From assembly GCF_000801105.2 (NCBI RefSeq), contig NW_026615417.1, positions 1 through 64,000 of the forward strand: a stretch of 64,000 nt of DNA, written 5' to 3'. Every line of letters starts with the position of its first letter. The stretch's first letter is position 1. Below, piece after piece: positions 47,401 to 58,779 of this stretch. The notes under the pieces were generated by a model. The model was not told the origin of the DNA. It saw only the letters and a list, made by a program, of their open reading frames with translations, and searched no databases. A program made the position numbers and the translations under genes. The DNA comes from Raphanus sativus. Lineage: Eukaryota; Streptophyta; Magnoliopsida; Brassicales; Brassicaceae.

Positions 47401-50400
47401 TATTGCAAATGATCAGGATTTCATTGTATATTGAACAAAATAAATGTAGGGCCCTGAGTCCAGCGTTCACATACATCAACTATATTAGCCCGAACCGATT
47501 GTCCAACAAAGAAGGACTCTGACAGATCTGCTCTGGGCTCGTCAATTGCCTTCAAAATAAAATGGAAATACTTCAAGAAACACAGTATGCCAACAAATAT
47601 GTACTACAGAAAACGCATAGTAAAAAATAATCCACCTTGCTTCTCGGGGCGAAACCAGTCAACCGACCAAGAAAACGGACGAAACAGCCATTTTCAATCA
47701 GGTTGCAAACATAGCCCTGTGGACAAATTCATAAGAATAAATGAGACTGAACAAACAAATAAAATTCGACTGTTACATTTCAAAGACGCAACTACTCACA
47801 TGAACCACTGAGTTTGGCTGGAGCTGACTAAAATCAGAAGGGAGCTCTTCAGCAAACTTGATGAGAGAATATTTTGAAGAGAGAGCCAAGTTGTTGCCTT
47901 CAATGTCTAAGATAAACAAAAATAATTCCCTGTCACTATTACGTTTCTTCAACCACTAAAATAGTTAAAACTGCAACAGTAGGCTATCCTGTAACTAGTT
48001 GGTCAGATTTCTTAGTTTTAAAAACTACACAATCAGATAAATGAAGCAGGCTTAAATCAATCATTTGGGGAGAAACTAGAAATGTTTCTCTCTCAACCAC
48101 CATCAGGACTAAGAAAGCTTAGACAATGGACGTCCTTTATATGTTAAGGATATAGGCAAAGAAAACAAGTCTGAAAATTAGCAAGGGTGATCATAATCGT
48201 ACCTATTACCAGCAGCTTATCAAGCTCAAATCCAGGTCTTAAAAGTGACATCATTAATTTTGCTTGGTCTACATCACAAAAAGAAAACTCAGAGACAAAT
48301 GAATAAAAGCAAAATTCAAAATTTACGCTCCTTTAGGAGAAAACACATACCATGATGATCGGCTAAATGTTCTGCAGAAATTGTACCCTTCAGAAGACCT
48401 TTGGATTTAACATGGACAGTGACTGCCTGAGGAGTTATACTATCAATTACCCCAGATACAATACCACCTAACTTGATTGATACGTCTTCAGAAACACTGT
48501 CAGAAGTTATGTACACAAATGTGAGATGCAGTATTTAATGATATTACAGCAGCCTTGAACGCAACACAATTATCACATAACAGGTTAAAAAGGGAAAACC
48601 TTGTTGGCTTTATCATAAAACTGAGGTTGATCCTTCGAGTACCATGAACCGCACTGGTAACTCTACATTTGACAACCTCCCCAACATGAAACACTGAAGC
48701 GGGATCACTTCCTGGCTCTAAACCAAGTTCAAATCTGCTTAATCAAAATACGTATAGCATATTAGAGTAAGATCATCAAAATAGAGAAGATAAATCAATG
48801 CCTTTATGATGGAGAAGAAAAATGATCACTAAAAAAGAAACCAGAACAGTAAGGCAACGGCACATGAAAGACAACAACAAATGCAGCAATTACCTGGCAA
48901 CAAACCCTTGCACTCCATTATAGAAGCGAACAAAGCATCCATGCTTTTCAATCTTTGTTATCCAGCCATGTGTCACCAGTCCTTCAGTTGCATCAGCGTA
49001 AGAACTCAAAATCGGAAGTTTTGACTTAACCTGCAAAGAATATACATATTAACTCCACTAAATGAGAAGAGGCTTAAATCTGTTACAACCAGACACGTCA
49101 TATTAGCATATGTGTTTTGTACGAAGGGATTAGTTAAATAGCATTTCTCCACTCCTAACCTCCAAATAAGATACAAGTTCGGGATAAAAGTTCCTACAAA
49201 TGATATCATAGCTAACTGAAAAGGCTAAATGAAGAAGAAACGTAGTTTCTATCTAAAACCGAAGTGTAGCAAATGATATCTAAAATCAGCAGAAGGAAAT
49301 AAAAGAAGTAATGATAATAGAAACAAGATGCATTATATTCCAGTAACTAGACACACTAAGATCAAGGAATATGCAAATAATGAAACAAAGTCAGATCCAC
49401 TATCAGAAAAAACTTACAAGTGTTTTCTTGCAGGTAACAGTTATTCTCTTTGATTTGCAGCCAAGCACACGAAATATTAATTCAGCTCCAACCTGAAAGA
49501 AGAATCACAATTTATGCATGCCCAGCAACATTGCAAACCAATTATTGTACGGTCAATCTAAGGAGCTGACCTTGAACTTCTTCCTGGGCTTCGTAACTTC
49601 AAACTCAGACATATGCTGAAGTGGGCACATTGCTTTCAGACCACCCGGAAATTGCACAATGGCACCAAATGTATCAACAGATATGACTTTAGCCTTCGTC
49701 ACCATGCCCGGCTTGACATCTGAGTGGGTGAACGCTGGACCTTCAAAGGCGCTTTCCTGCTCACACAAAAAACACCAAAAGAAAGAGAAAGTAAAATCAG
49801 AAATCCACCAAGGTAAAAGAAACATACATGTACCAGTACAAAGGGAAATATATATATGATTATACATCAAACTATCGCTTAATTGGCACTCGATTACAAT
49901 GCTCGTACGATGTAAAGAATCTGTAATAAAAGAGCGGAAGATGCTTCTCATGCCAACAATTGTTGAAGAAAATAAAATCTGCAAACACGTCTGGCAGTAA
50001 ACTACCTTTAAAGTCCCTATGGCCAACCCCTCAATCTGCTTAAGGCCGAGCACTCGAACACGGATGCGGTTTCCTTCCTTGAAATTCTTTTCCAGTTTCT
50101 TTACTTCATCTTCGACAGCGTCATATGTCTGCAATTACGGTATATCTAAGGTTAAAAAGGACATGAGAACATTAAATCATTTAAAGAATAAGGGCCGATT
50201 GGACATACGCTAACATATGCTGGAGTTGAAACAGGGTTAGAAGGGAGCTCAAGAAGAAGGCCTGATTTATCAACACGGACAACTTTTGCTTCGTCGAATA
50301 TGTCTCCACTGGAGACAAGCTGGAAAGACAAACACAACTATTACAAAATAATTTTATAAAGAACAAAGATAAGCAAATGCAGGTAGGTCCACGAAGACCA

Positions 50401-53400
50401 CACACGGAGAACAATGCTGTATTAAAGTATCAAAGTGACGAACCAAAATTGTGAGATAGTGATTCAGCATTCGGGTTAAGCTTAAGCATACAAATATAAG
50501 TTTGAAATCAGCGGGTGTAAGAAATGCTGGTGTTAAAATAAATGAGCCTTCATTTAAACCCAAGAAGCAGGTGTCAATCAAGGTCTGTTACTATCATGTC
50601 ACCATTATTTTTTAGTGGAAGCTAAGGCACATTAGATGCTTACCAAAGGAGGAGCCTTGTTGCCAACAAGATGTGGGTTTAACGTCAAACCAACAGCTCT
50701 AGTTGATGGATCCATAAATAATATTCTAGCATTAACCTGAAAAACAGTAGGAGCATTTTGTGCAAGTTAGACCAAAAAGAGAAAAAAATATATCTTTCAC
50801 CAAAGAAAATAGACCAGAAAGTCAAAACAATCCAGGACATAGTTTGTTCTTAGACAACTGCTCTGTACAGGCTTTGACAACCTAGGTTTTCCAATTCATT
50901 TTTAGACAAAGACGCAAAACTGAGACTTCACAGACATGTAATTAATATTCTTCTGTATGCCATACTAAATTCGATAAAGGTAGGGATGTCACTGATTTAG
51001 GGGTGGCCCTAACTAATACGACAGTGGGACTACAAGATCAGCGAACTACAATGAGATTCATAATAAGAAACACAACAACAAGAAATGAATACCATCTTAG
51101 TCTGATTATATTCATCCTTCCAGCTCTTGTTACATAATGGATTTTGTAGATGGAATAGATCAACCTGCACATAAATGAGAAATGTTCCTCAGAAACGTCA
51201 CCTAAACTTTATGTTAACTACGACAAACATAGTTCCAGCTTAAACAATAATGCACACTACCAAATCATAGGTAACTCACCGTTCCAGTAAAGTACATAAG
51301 AAATCCCAATAGTAATCCATTCTCAAGGACATGTTGAACACGGGCATTAACCATCATGCCTGGGATGAGAAGATCGAACGACATCCCACTCAGATCCTTG
51401 GTCTACAAAATGGCAATCACGAGGTCAAGTTTGTTTAAACCAAGGAAACTTAACTGCATAATTTGGGAAGTACGAGGCGTACCACACACTTCGCCACTGA
51501 ATCTGGGTCAGAACTAAGACGAACAATTTTACGTTCTTTATCAATATTTGTAACCACGCCCTGAATAAGCTGCCCAGTCTTTAACTCCTGAGTTCCTGGA
51601 AAATTCAGAAAATGGTACATAAAGATATTTAAGATGACGGGAATCAGAATAACCAGAGAGCCAGGAAGTTGCAAAGAAAGATCAAAGGCGTCCAAAAAGT
51701 TTTTGGAAATGTATTTATTTTAGTTGGACATAGACAATTCATGATGTACGTTAGAAGGTGCATTGAATATCATTCGCCAGAAGAAGTTCTGGGATAAGAG
51801 AGCAAACAAGACCACTAGGTCAATGAGACTGAGTACCTTCATGGCTTTTTTTGATAAATCCTGTGATAGAAGGCATTCCAAATTGAAGGATATAACCATG
51901 ATCTTCTACGCTTTTCACATTTGCAGTTACCACCTGAATAAGAATGATGGAAAAAAAATAAAAGAAATTATTTTTCAAGAGCAATAACAACTGAGATGGT
52001 ACTTGGTAAAGATACGACCCCATTCAGAAGATAGGAGAAGATAATTATCACTATCGCATAATTTTCATCGGAAAACTGCTATAGCCTCTGCTAGCGTATT
52101 AAATAACCTCTGAGCTCATTTAGACATGAACTCTTTAAGCTCGTTTTGGACTCTACGACAAACATACTTGAATGCCAGTATAAAAGCTCCCAAAAAGTGA
52201 ACATTACGAATAAAAGGAAAATGAAGTAGACATTGACATACCATCCCTGGCTGAAAGGAATCCAAATTGAATCCCTTGTGCAATAGAGAAAGTCGCAATG
52301 AAAGCCATATTTTCCTTTTGCCCGCTTCCTTCTTATCATCATCATCTAACTGCAATACAATGCAGGGAACAAGCTGACCCACAGAAAAGATGTCTCGAAG
52401 GAGTTCATTTTCATCGTCCTGGTAGACAAAAAGGAGGTACCAACTCAGTTCAGAATTGCAGAAAACAAAATGGAAAATGTCAAATTGACCAAAGACAAGA
52501 AATTATAAACCACCTCAGTTCCGAAATCTGTAAAATCCAAAGCCTCGCTAGCGCGAACTAAACCACGTAAGCCCCCAGGAAGACTAATTACAATATCTTT
52601 CTGGTTCACTTCAGTAACAACTCCCAGAAGCTTCATTCCCGCGGAAATATTCTGATCATAAACCCCCATCAGACGCAGAAGAGAAAAGTAGAGATGTAAG
52701 TAACTCTCCTTAGACGGTAGTAGCATCATACAACCATAATGAAGAGAATAGATGTCGCTAGAATAAAGAAACAGCCAAGCACGACTGTTTTAAGATAACT
52801 ATCTACATAGCTAAAACGTCAGAGAACAACATTGACACAGAAACTAGTCTTTATAAATCTATGAAACAAATATCATGATTAAAACTCTGAGGTTTGTTTA
52901 GTACAATGTACACGAACAAATGAATCCGACTTGATTTTCACTATAGCTACAAGAGTAGCTGTCTTAGCCAATTCTAAGACAAGAGCTGTTAATTACCTTA
53001 GTGGTGATCTTATTGGCATATCTTGGCTGTTTTCCGGTTAAACCACCGTCGAAAAGAGATCCCAATTCGTCTACATCCCTAGGAGTTCTCTTCTTAGGTT
53101 TACCTCCTTTACTCCCCCTCTTAGCAACACGCTCATCACCAGCGTCGAACTCAGCGTCGACCTCTTCATGAATCTTCTCACGCTCTTTCTTGCTCAGAGA
53201 AGAACCTCCACCTGAACCAATCAATTCAACAAACTGTGATTCATGAGAATCACAAATGGAAGAGCGATTCAATACTATCTCGAGAGGGAAGAAACAAACC
53301 TCGAGGGAAGTCGGGAACCTCTTCGAGCTGCAGAGCCATGGCTTCAGACCTCGCAGCGACATCGTCCTTCGTCTTTTTGAACGGTTTCTTCGATGATTTG

Positions 53401-53459
53401 AATACTTTGTTAGAATCGTTACGTTTTCCGCTCGGGACTTTTCTCGACGGAGCCACCAT
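41427..53459 (-). CDS. RRP5: rRNA biogenesis protein RRP5 (S1 repeats plus HAT/TPR repeats)
   Basis: RRP5 acts in the nucleolus in both 18S and 5.8S/25S pre-rRNA processing. Forty in-phase GT-AG exons give 1914 aa: 53459-53300, 53211-52997, 52651-52514, 52418-52242, 51933-51837, 51595-51483, 51402-51280, 51164-51093, 50736-50644, 50319-50209, 50128-50006, 49756-49571, 49492-49418, 49030-48894, 48734-48600, 48496-48351, 48268-48203, 47906-47800, 47716-47636, 47549-47475, 47390-47289, 47098-46930, 46848-46703, 46566-46483, 46412-46312, 46083-45933, 45732-45658, 45556-45409, 45123-44478, 44236-44182, 44096-43951, 43879-43696, 43566-43468, 43243-42888, 42799-42623, 42466-42370, 42282-42127, 42032-41802, 41711-41628, 41534-41427. 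A basic N-terminus (KKPFKKTK) precedes a long series of S1 OB-folds ([55 protein letters not shown]). An acidic linker fills exon 34 (about residues 1512-1630), then HAT repeats ([28 protein letters not shown]) to DSTLA. From memory At3g11964, about 1896 aa. No lesion found. Confidence 0.95.
42550..42587. repeat. Perfect 16-bp inverted repeat in an RRP5 intron
   Basis: TAGGTGTTACATTGCA (42550-42565), a 6-base loop TTAGAT, then TGCAATGTAACACCTA (42572-42587). The arms are perfectly complementary. It lies in the 156-base intron between RRP5 exons 35 and 36, away from the splice sites. Confidence 0.9.
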
Positions 53460-53546
53460 ATCTGTAATGGCGGACGCAAGAGATTTTGGGAGTTCCGTTT
53501 TCTGGCTGTAAGGGGTTTAGTTTTAAATTAAGAAGAAGAAGTTTTT

Positions 53547-53555
53547 TTAGGGTTT
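53547..53555 (-). promoter_or_regulatory. Telo-box upstream of RRP5
   Basis: The minus strand reads AAACCCTAA about 90 bases before the RRP5 ATG. Confidence 0.6.
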
Positions 53556-53628
53556 TTCCGAGTCGCCGGGTCTCTGGAGTTTTTAACCAGATTTAAAAAG
53601 AAAAGAAAATTATATTTATAATCAGATA

Positions 53629-53669
53629 TGGGCCTATTTGGGCCTTGATTTAATACAATGAAAGGCCCA
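53629..53669 (-). promoter_or_regulatory. Site II cluster upstream of RRP5
   Basis: TGGGCC at 53629-53634 and 53639-53644, and GGCCCA at 53664-53669, lie 170-210 bases before the ATG. Telo-box plus site II is the usual pattern for plant ribosome-biogenesis promoters. Confidence 0.55.
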
Positions 53670-54108
53670 CTATTTCAGTGGGGGTTTTACTGGTTATTAT
53701 ATCTCAATGAATTCAAAAATCTAAGCAAAATCATAGATTAAATAGATTAATAGTTTTAATATTTATAAAAATGTGATGTTATTTCATTTTACAAATTTAC
53801 TTTTGGGTTTGGTTTTCTAGTGAAATTAATGGTCTTTGAAGATTTTTTTGGTTAAAAGTATAAAAGAAAGAATCAAGATATAATTATGGATTTTAAACAA
53901 TAATAAAAATAAATTTGTAGATTTAAAAATTATTAAAACTATAAAATTTACAAATTTTTGAAAATTTTATATGAGTTCTCAATTCAGCTCAAATGCTTTT
54001 TTTTGCTTAATCTAAAATGCATATTATTCCTTATGTTTTGTTTTGTTTTGAGATTGCAAAGATATATTAGTAACTGAATAACTGATGCATTGTTTTATTT
54101 CATTTCTA

Positions 54109-55282
54109 CAGTAAAACCTCTATAAATTAATATTCGGTAAATTAATAATCTCTATAAATTAATAAACTTCAGTGCTCCCAACTTGGGTCGGTTCAAAATT
54201 TGATACAAATCGATAAAATAATAAGATAATATTTTTTAGAAAATATGTAAATATATGGTCCCATTAAAACTATAAATTAATAATTTTTATGTATACATAT
54301 TTCATATAAGTAAGAATCTATTATTATATTATTTGTTTTGTATTTACTATGGAATTATCTTTATATTTTCTTAACACTTAATATATTTTGATGGAATTTA
54401 ATAATATTATATCTAAACTACATTTATATAAATTTCAAATTTCAAAAATAATTATTAATGTATATATATATTAAAATAAAATATTTTTCTTATCTTAAAA
54501 TAAATATATCTTAAAATAAGAAATCTAAATAAGGAAAATTTTATAAATTAATATCTCTATAAATTAATAAAATTTCAAAGTCCCAACATTATTGATTTAT
54601 AGAGATCTATCTTATTAAAACAGAACATTCTGTTGACCTAACATTTTTTTTGTAAGTTTTTAAATTAAATACACTTTTATACTTTATAGTTAAACATACA
54701 TTTAATCACTAATGTTCCTTTCAGTGTTTCCAAACAATATACTTATTTCTTTATACTACTATCAGTGTTTCCAAACAATATACTTATTTCTATATACTAC
54801 TATCAATGTTTTCAAACAATATATTTTTATACTACCATCAATGTTTCCAAATAATACAATAATTAATCTTAGTTATTTATATCTATCATTTTCTCTTTAA
54901 AATTTTGTAGAAACGTCATAATTTCATAAATTGCAAAATAGTGAACTTTAAAATTTCGATTATAAGATTACAAATTATGAAACTATTACAATTTAAATCC
55001 AATTAGATTACATATCGGTCATCCATCAGTTCAATCGGTTAGTCTCGGGTTTTAGTGATTTTTAATATGAATATTTTAAAAATATAAATTGAATTGTCAG
55101 ATCTCCGGATTAACCGGTATAATCACAATCGGGTTGAATTTAAAAATACTGATTTAAATGAAAAAATATTTTAAATACACACTCTTTAAAAATTACCAAA
55201 ATATTTTTTAAATTATTAGTGAAATTTTTCATCGTAAAATATCCCGCGCTTCAAAAGCGCGGGTCAAAATCTAGTTCTACTG
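54109..55282. mobile_element. Emigrant-type (pogo/mariner) MITE split by a Helitron
   Basis: The left end is CAGTAAAACCTCTATAAATT after TA (54107-54108). The right TIR reads on the opposite strand CAGTAGAA (55282-55275), then after skipping the Helitron TCTCTATAAATCAATA (from 54605 down). TA follows at 55283-55284. The MITE body is thus 54109-54605 plus 55275-55282. It has inner TATAAATTAAT repeats and no ORF. The TIR matches the Emigrant family as I recall it. Confidence 0.8.
54606..55274 (+). mobile_element. Non-autonomous Helitron nested in the Emigrant-type MITE
   Basis: Begins TCTATCTTATTAAAACAG after A and ends CTAG before T. The terminal hairpin is CCCGCGCTT/AAGCGCGGG at 55243-55263. 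669 bp. A short tandem array of CAGTGTTTCCAAACAATATA-like units lies at about 54722-54860. No coding capacity. Confidence 0.88.
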
Positions 55283-55284
55283 TA

Positions 55285-55718
55285 TAACTAAATCACGTGT
55301 ATGAAACTGATCAAATGTTGGAGAGAAAAGATCGTATATAAGGTAATCTTTTTGTTTGGCTTAGTTATTTAACTATACATTTCCCTACAAAACAGAGGAC
55401 GTTTTTCATCATCTTTTGTCCTTAAAACTAACCAATCTTTCACTTCTCTTATAAAAACAAAACTCACATACTTGTCTCCTAACGATAAATTAATAAGTAA
55501 ATACAACAATCTTTCTTGGTTTACTTAAGCTCTTTCTATTTAAGTATATTCTTGTTGCTCACTACCAAAGGTATGTTTTCTAGGTTAAGTACAATACAAG
55601 TCACCAATTTCTTAACCAACAAGTTTCTGTTTTCTCAAAGAACATAGTAATGGAATGGACAGTTTACTTTCTTAGTCTAAGAATGAACGTTTCTCTGTTT
55701 CCTATTTCTTAGTTTGTG
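55285..55718 (+). promoter_or_regulatory. Upstream region of MS2
   Basis: About 430 bases between the nested transposons and the MS2 ATG. A TATA-like TATAAAAA lies at 55450-55457, 262 bases before the ATG. The leader start cannot be fixed. If expression is tapetum-specific as in Arabidopsis, the relevant elements are here or beyond the transposons. Confidence 0.35.
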
Positions 55719-58252
55719 ATGGAAGCTCTCTTCTCGAGTTCTTCTTCCTCCATTGCTGCGTCAATCAAGCTTTCCAGATTACACGACCGTCGTGACTGGT
55801 GCACTTTCTTAAGGGACAAGAAAAGGGTAGGACCCACCTGGTGCCGCGTAGGTGGCGGTGATGGGAGAAACATCAAACCAGAGAGGCCTATTAGGGTCTC
55901 TTCGCTTTTGAAAGACAGAGGTCAAGTCTTGATTAGGGAACAGAGTTCTCCAGCTATGGACGCTGAGACATTGGTTCTGTCTCCAAATGTGAATGGAGTA
56001 AAAACTTTGATGCCTTTTAATGGTGCTGCTATGGTAGGGATTAAAGAAGGTCTTGGCATTGTCAGTTATCTCCAAGGGAAGACGTTTCTAATCACTGGCT
56101 CCACTGGCTTCTTAGCTAAAGGTACCTAACATACTTATACAGACAATTTAATAAAAGTTTTTATAGTTCTTTTATAAACTTGAGGTCTATATATGTAATT
56201 TTTTTTTCCAAAAAAATTGGGATCATAGGCCAATGTTTCACCAGCATATGATCTAGACCGGCCCTGAACTTACATATAAATTTAGAATATTCCATAAATA
56301 TGTCTTTACATCATTCTCCATGTGATATGTCCAGTACTGATTGAGAAGGTCTTGAGAATGGCTCCTGATGTTGGGAAGATATATCTCTTGATTAAAGCTA
56401 AAAACAAAGAAGCTGCGATCCAGCGGTTAAAGAACGAGGTAAGTTCATCTTCTTCTTTTTTGTTCTTGCTTAGTCATGTTAGTTTCATGTTATGTACATA
56501 ACCATATCCCATGGCGTTGCTGCTTTTTCAGGTGTTAGATGCAGAGCTTTTTAATACTCTAAGAGAGACTCATGGAACATCTTACATGTCTTTCATGTTA
56601 GACAAGCTTTTACCTGTGACAGGAAACATTTGCGATTCAAACATTGGGTTGCAAGCAGATTCAGGTGAGGAGATTGCAAAAGAAGTTGATGTAATTATCA
56701 ACTCTGCTGCTAATACAACCTTCAATGAAAGGTTATTAAATTCTGTGTTTTCTAGTTCTCTTGTTTTGTTATCTAGATTAAAATCATTGTCTTACTAATC
56801 TTGGAGGAGATTGTAGATACGATGTTGCTTTGGACATAAACACACGAGGGCCTGGCAATCTCATGGGATTCGCCAAGAAATGCAAGAAACTCAAGCTTTT
56901 CTTGCAAGTATCCACAGGTATGTGAACGGGGAAACAAAGAGAGCTAAAGTGTTTTGGCTTCTTCATTTGAAAAAATAAATAAAAATCACTGTGCAGCTTA
57001 TGTGAATGGACAAAGACAAGGAATGATCATGGAGAAGCCCTTCTCGATGGGAGATTGTATAGCAACAGAAAACTTCATGGAAGGTAACAGGAAAGCATTA
57101 GACGTGGATAGAGAGATGAAGCTAGCTCTTGATGCGTCAAGAAAAGGAACTCAAGATCAAGATGAGGCGCAGAAGATGAAAGATCTCGGTCTAGAGAGGT
57201 AGTAATCTAAATAACAAATATTCACCTAGAATCTTAAACATGCAAATCATTTGAAACAGGGCAAGATCATATGGATGGCAAGACACGTATGTTTTCACCA
57301 AAGCAATGGGAGAGATGATGATCAATAGCACTAGAGGGGACGTACCTGTGGTTATCATAAGGCCTAGTGTCATTGAAAGCACCTACAAAGATCCTTTCCC
57401 TGGATGGATGGAAGGAAACAGGTAACTTGTGTATATATATATATATATATGTCACATGGTGTATAGATGTGAATGTATACATAACAAAACTGATTCTTAC
57501 ACAATTTAAAAACCAGGATGATGGATCCTATAGTGCTGTGTTATGGAAAGGGACAGCTCACGGGGTTCTTGGTGGATCCAAAAGGAGTTCTTGATGTGGT
57601 TCCTGCTGATATGGTCGTTAATGCGACATTAGCTGCTATAGCAAAGCATGGAATGGCTAAGGCAGATCCAGAACCTGAGATAAACGTGTATCAGATCGCT
57701 TCTTCAGCGATAAATCCTCTTGTTTTCAAGGACTTAGCTGAGCTTCTTTATAACCATTACAAATCCACCCCGTGCATGGACTCGAAAGGTGTTCCTATTA
57801 GGGTGCCTTTGATGAAGCTTTTCGACTCAGTTGATGATTTTTCGGATCATTTGTGGAGAGATGCTCAAGAACGGAGTGGCTTAATGAAGGGTATGAACTC
57901 ATCAGATAGTAAGATACTACAAAAGCTTAAATTCATGTGCAAGAAATCTGTTGAGCAAGCCAAACACCTTGCCACTATTTATGAGCCATACACTTTCTAT
58001 GGTGGAAGGTAAAAGAACTAAGAACTTTCTGATTATAATTAGACCAAAACGAAAAAATTTGAATCTTTTTGTTTGTTTGTTTTTTTTTGCTGAAGATTTG
58101 ATAACAGCAATACACATAGATTAATGGAGAATATGTCCGAAGAAGAGAAGAGTGTGTTTGGGTTTGACGTTGGAAGCATTAACTGGAATGACTACATTAC
58201 AAATGTTCACATTCCAGGTTTAAGAAGACATGTTTTGAAAGGAAGGGCTTAG
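55719..58252 (+). CDS. MS2: Male sterility 2, plastid fatty acyl-ACP/CoA reductase
   Basis: Exons 55719-56121, 56335-56438, 56532-56731, 56817-56917, 56997-57198, 57260-57421, 57517-58008 and 58096-58252 give 606 aa with agreeing phase. MS2 (FAR2) reduces fatty acyl-ACP to fatty alcohol in tapetum plastids for sporopollenin and pollen exine. The N-terminus ([20 protein letters not shown]) is Ser-rich and plastid-transit-like. The Rossmann nucleotide motif [13 protein letters not shown] has GSTG at 127-130. [16 protein letters not shown] and the YxxxK catalytic pair YVFTK (Y347, K351) follow, then [20 protein letters not shown]. The C-terminal sterile/FAR_C domain ends [23 protein letters not shown] microsatellite lies in intron 6 at about 57431. 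From memory At3g11980, 616 aa. Intact. Confidence 0.96.
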
Positions 58253-58779
58253 GCTAAACCAGAATCAAACCTTTTCTTTGGTCGTTTTTCTATGTCTAAT
58301 GACTATAATCGTGTTATTGTTATATAATATATGATTTTAACTTGTAATAATTTGAAAGTAATAATAGCTTTTATCTCAAGTTTACTAAAGTCTAATCACG
58401 ATTAAACTCGAGTGCCTAAAACATGAAGACTACTTTTAGTGAATACATTTTTAATACTTTTAGTGAATTAAAATATAAAAATTAGGATTGCATGAAATTG
58501 TGCAATATTTGATTAGAGAAAAAGATAGCAGCTGCTAATTTGACACAAAAATCTTGCAATCCAGGTCCGCATATCCATGAGATTCTCATCATCACCGATC
58601 CAAAGCAAAGCTAAGACAAATATTACTTTTTTCAACGCTGGCGTGTTTCATTTCAGAAGTATGAGAGAGAAAACTCAGAAATCCCAGTAAACATAGTACA
58701 AAAGTTACAGTAGGCAACATGAAAACCACCAACGTAGATGGGAGAAAAAAACAAAAGATCCAATAGTAACACAAAGGTA
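58253..58779. other. 3' flank of MS2
   Basis: Probable MS2 3' UTR followed by AT-rich spacer. No other feature seen. Confidence 0.4.

Noticed and set aside
42888..53459. Box C/D snoRNAs in RRP5 introns
   Set aside because: TGATGA-like words occur, but none with a paired terminal stem and a CTGA box at suitable spacing that I could identify.
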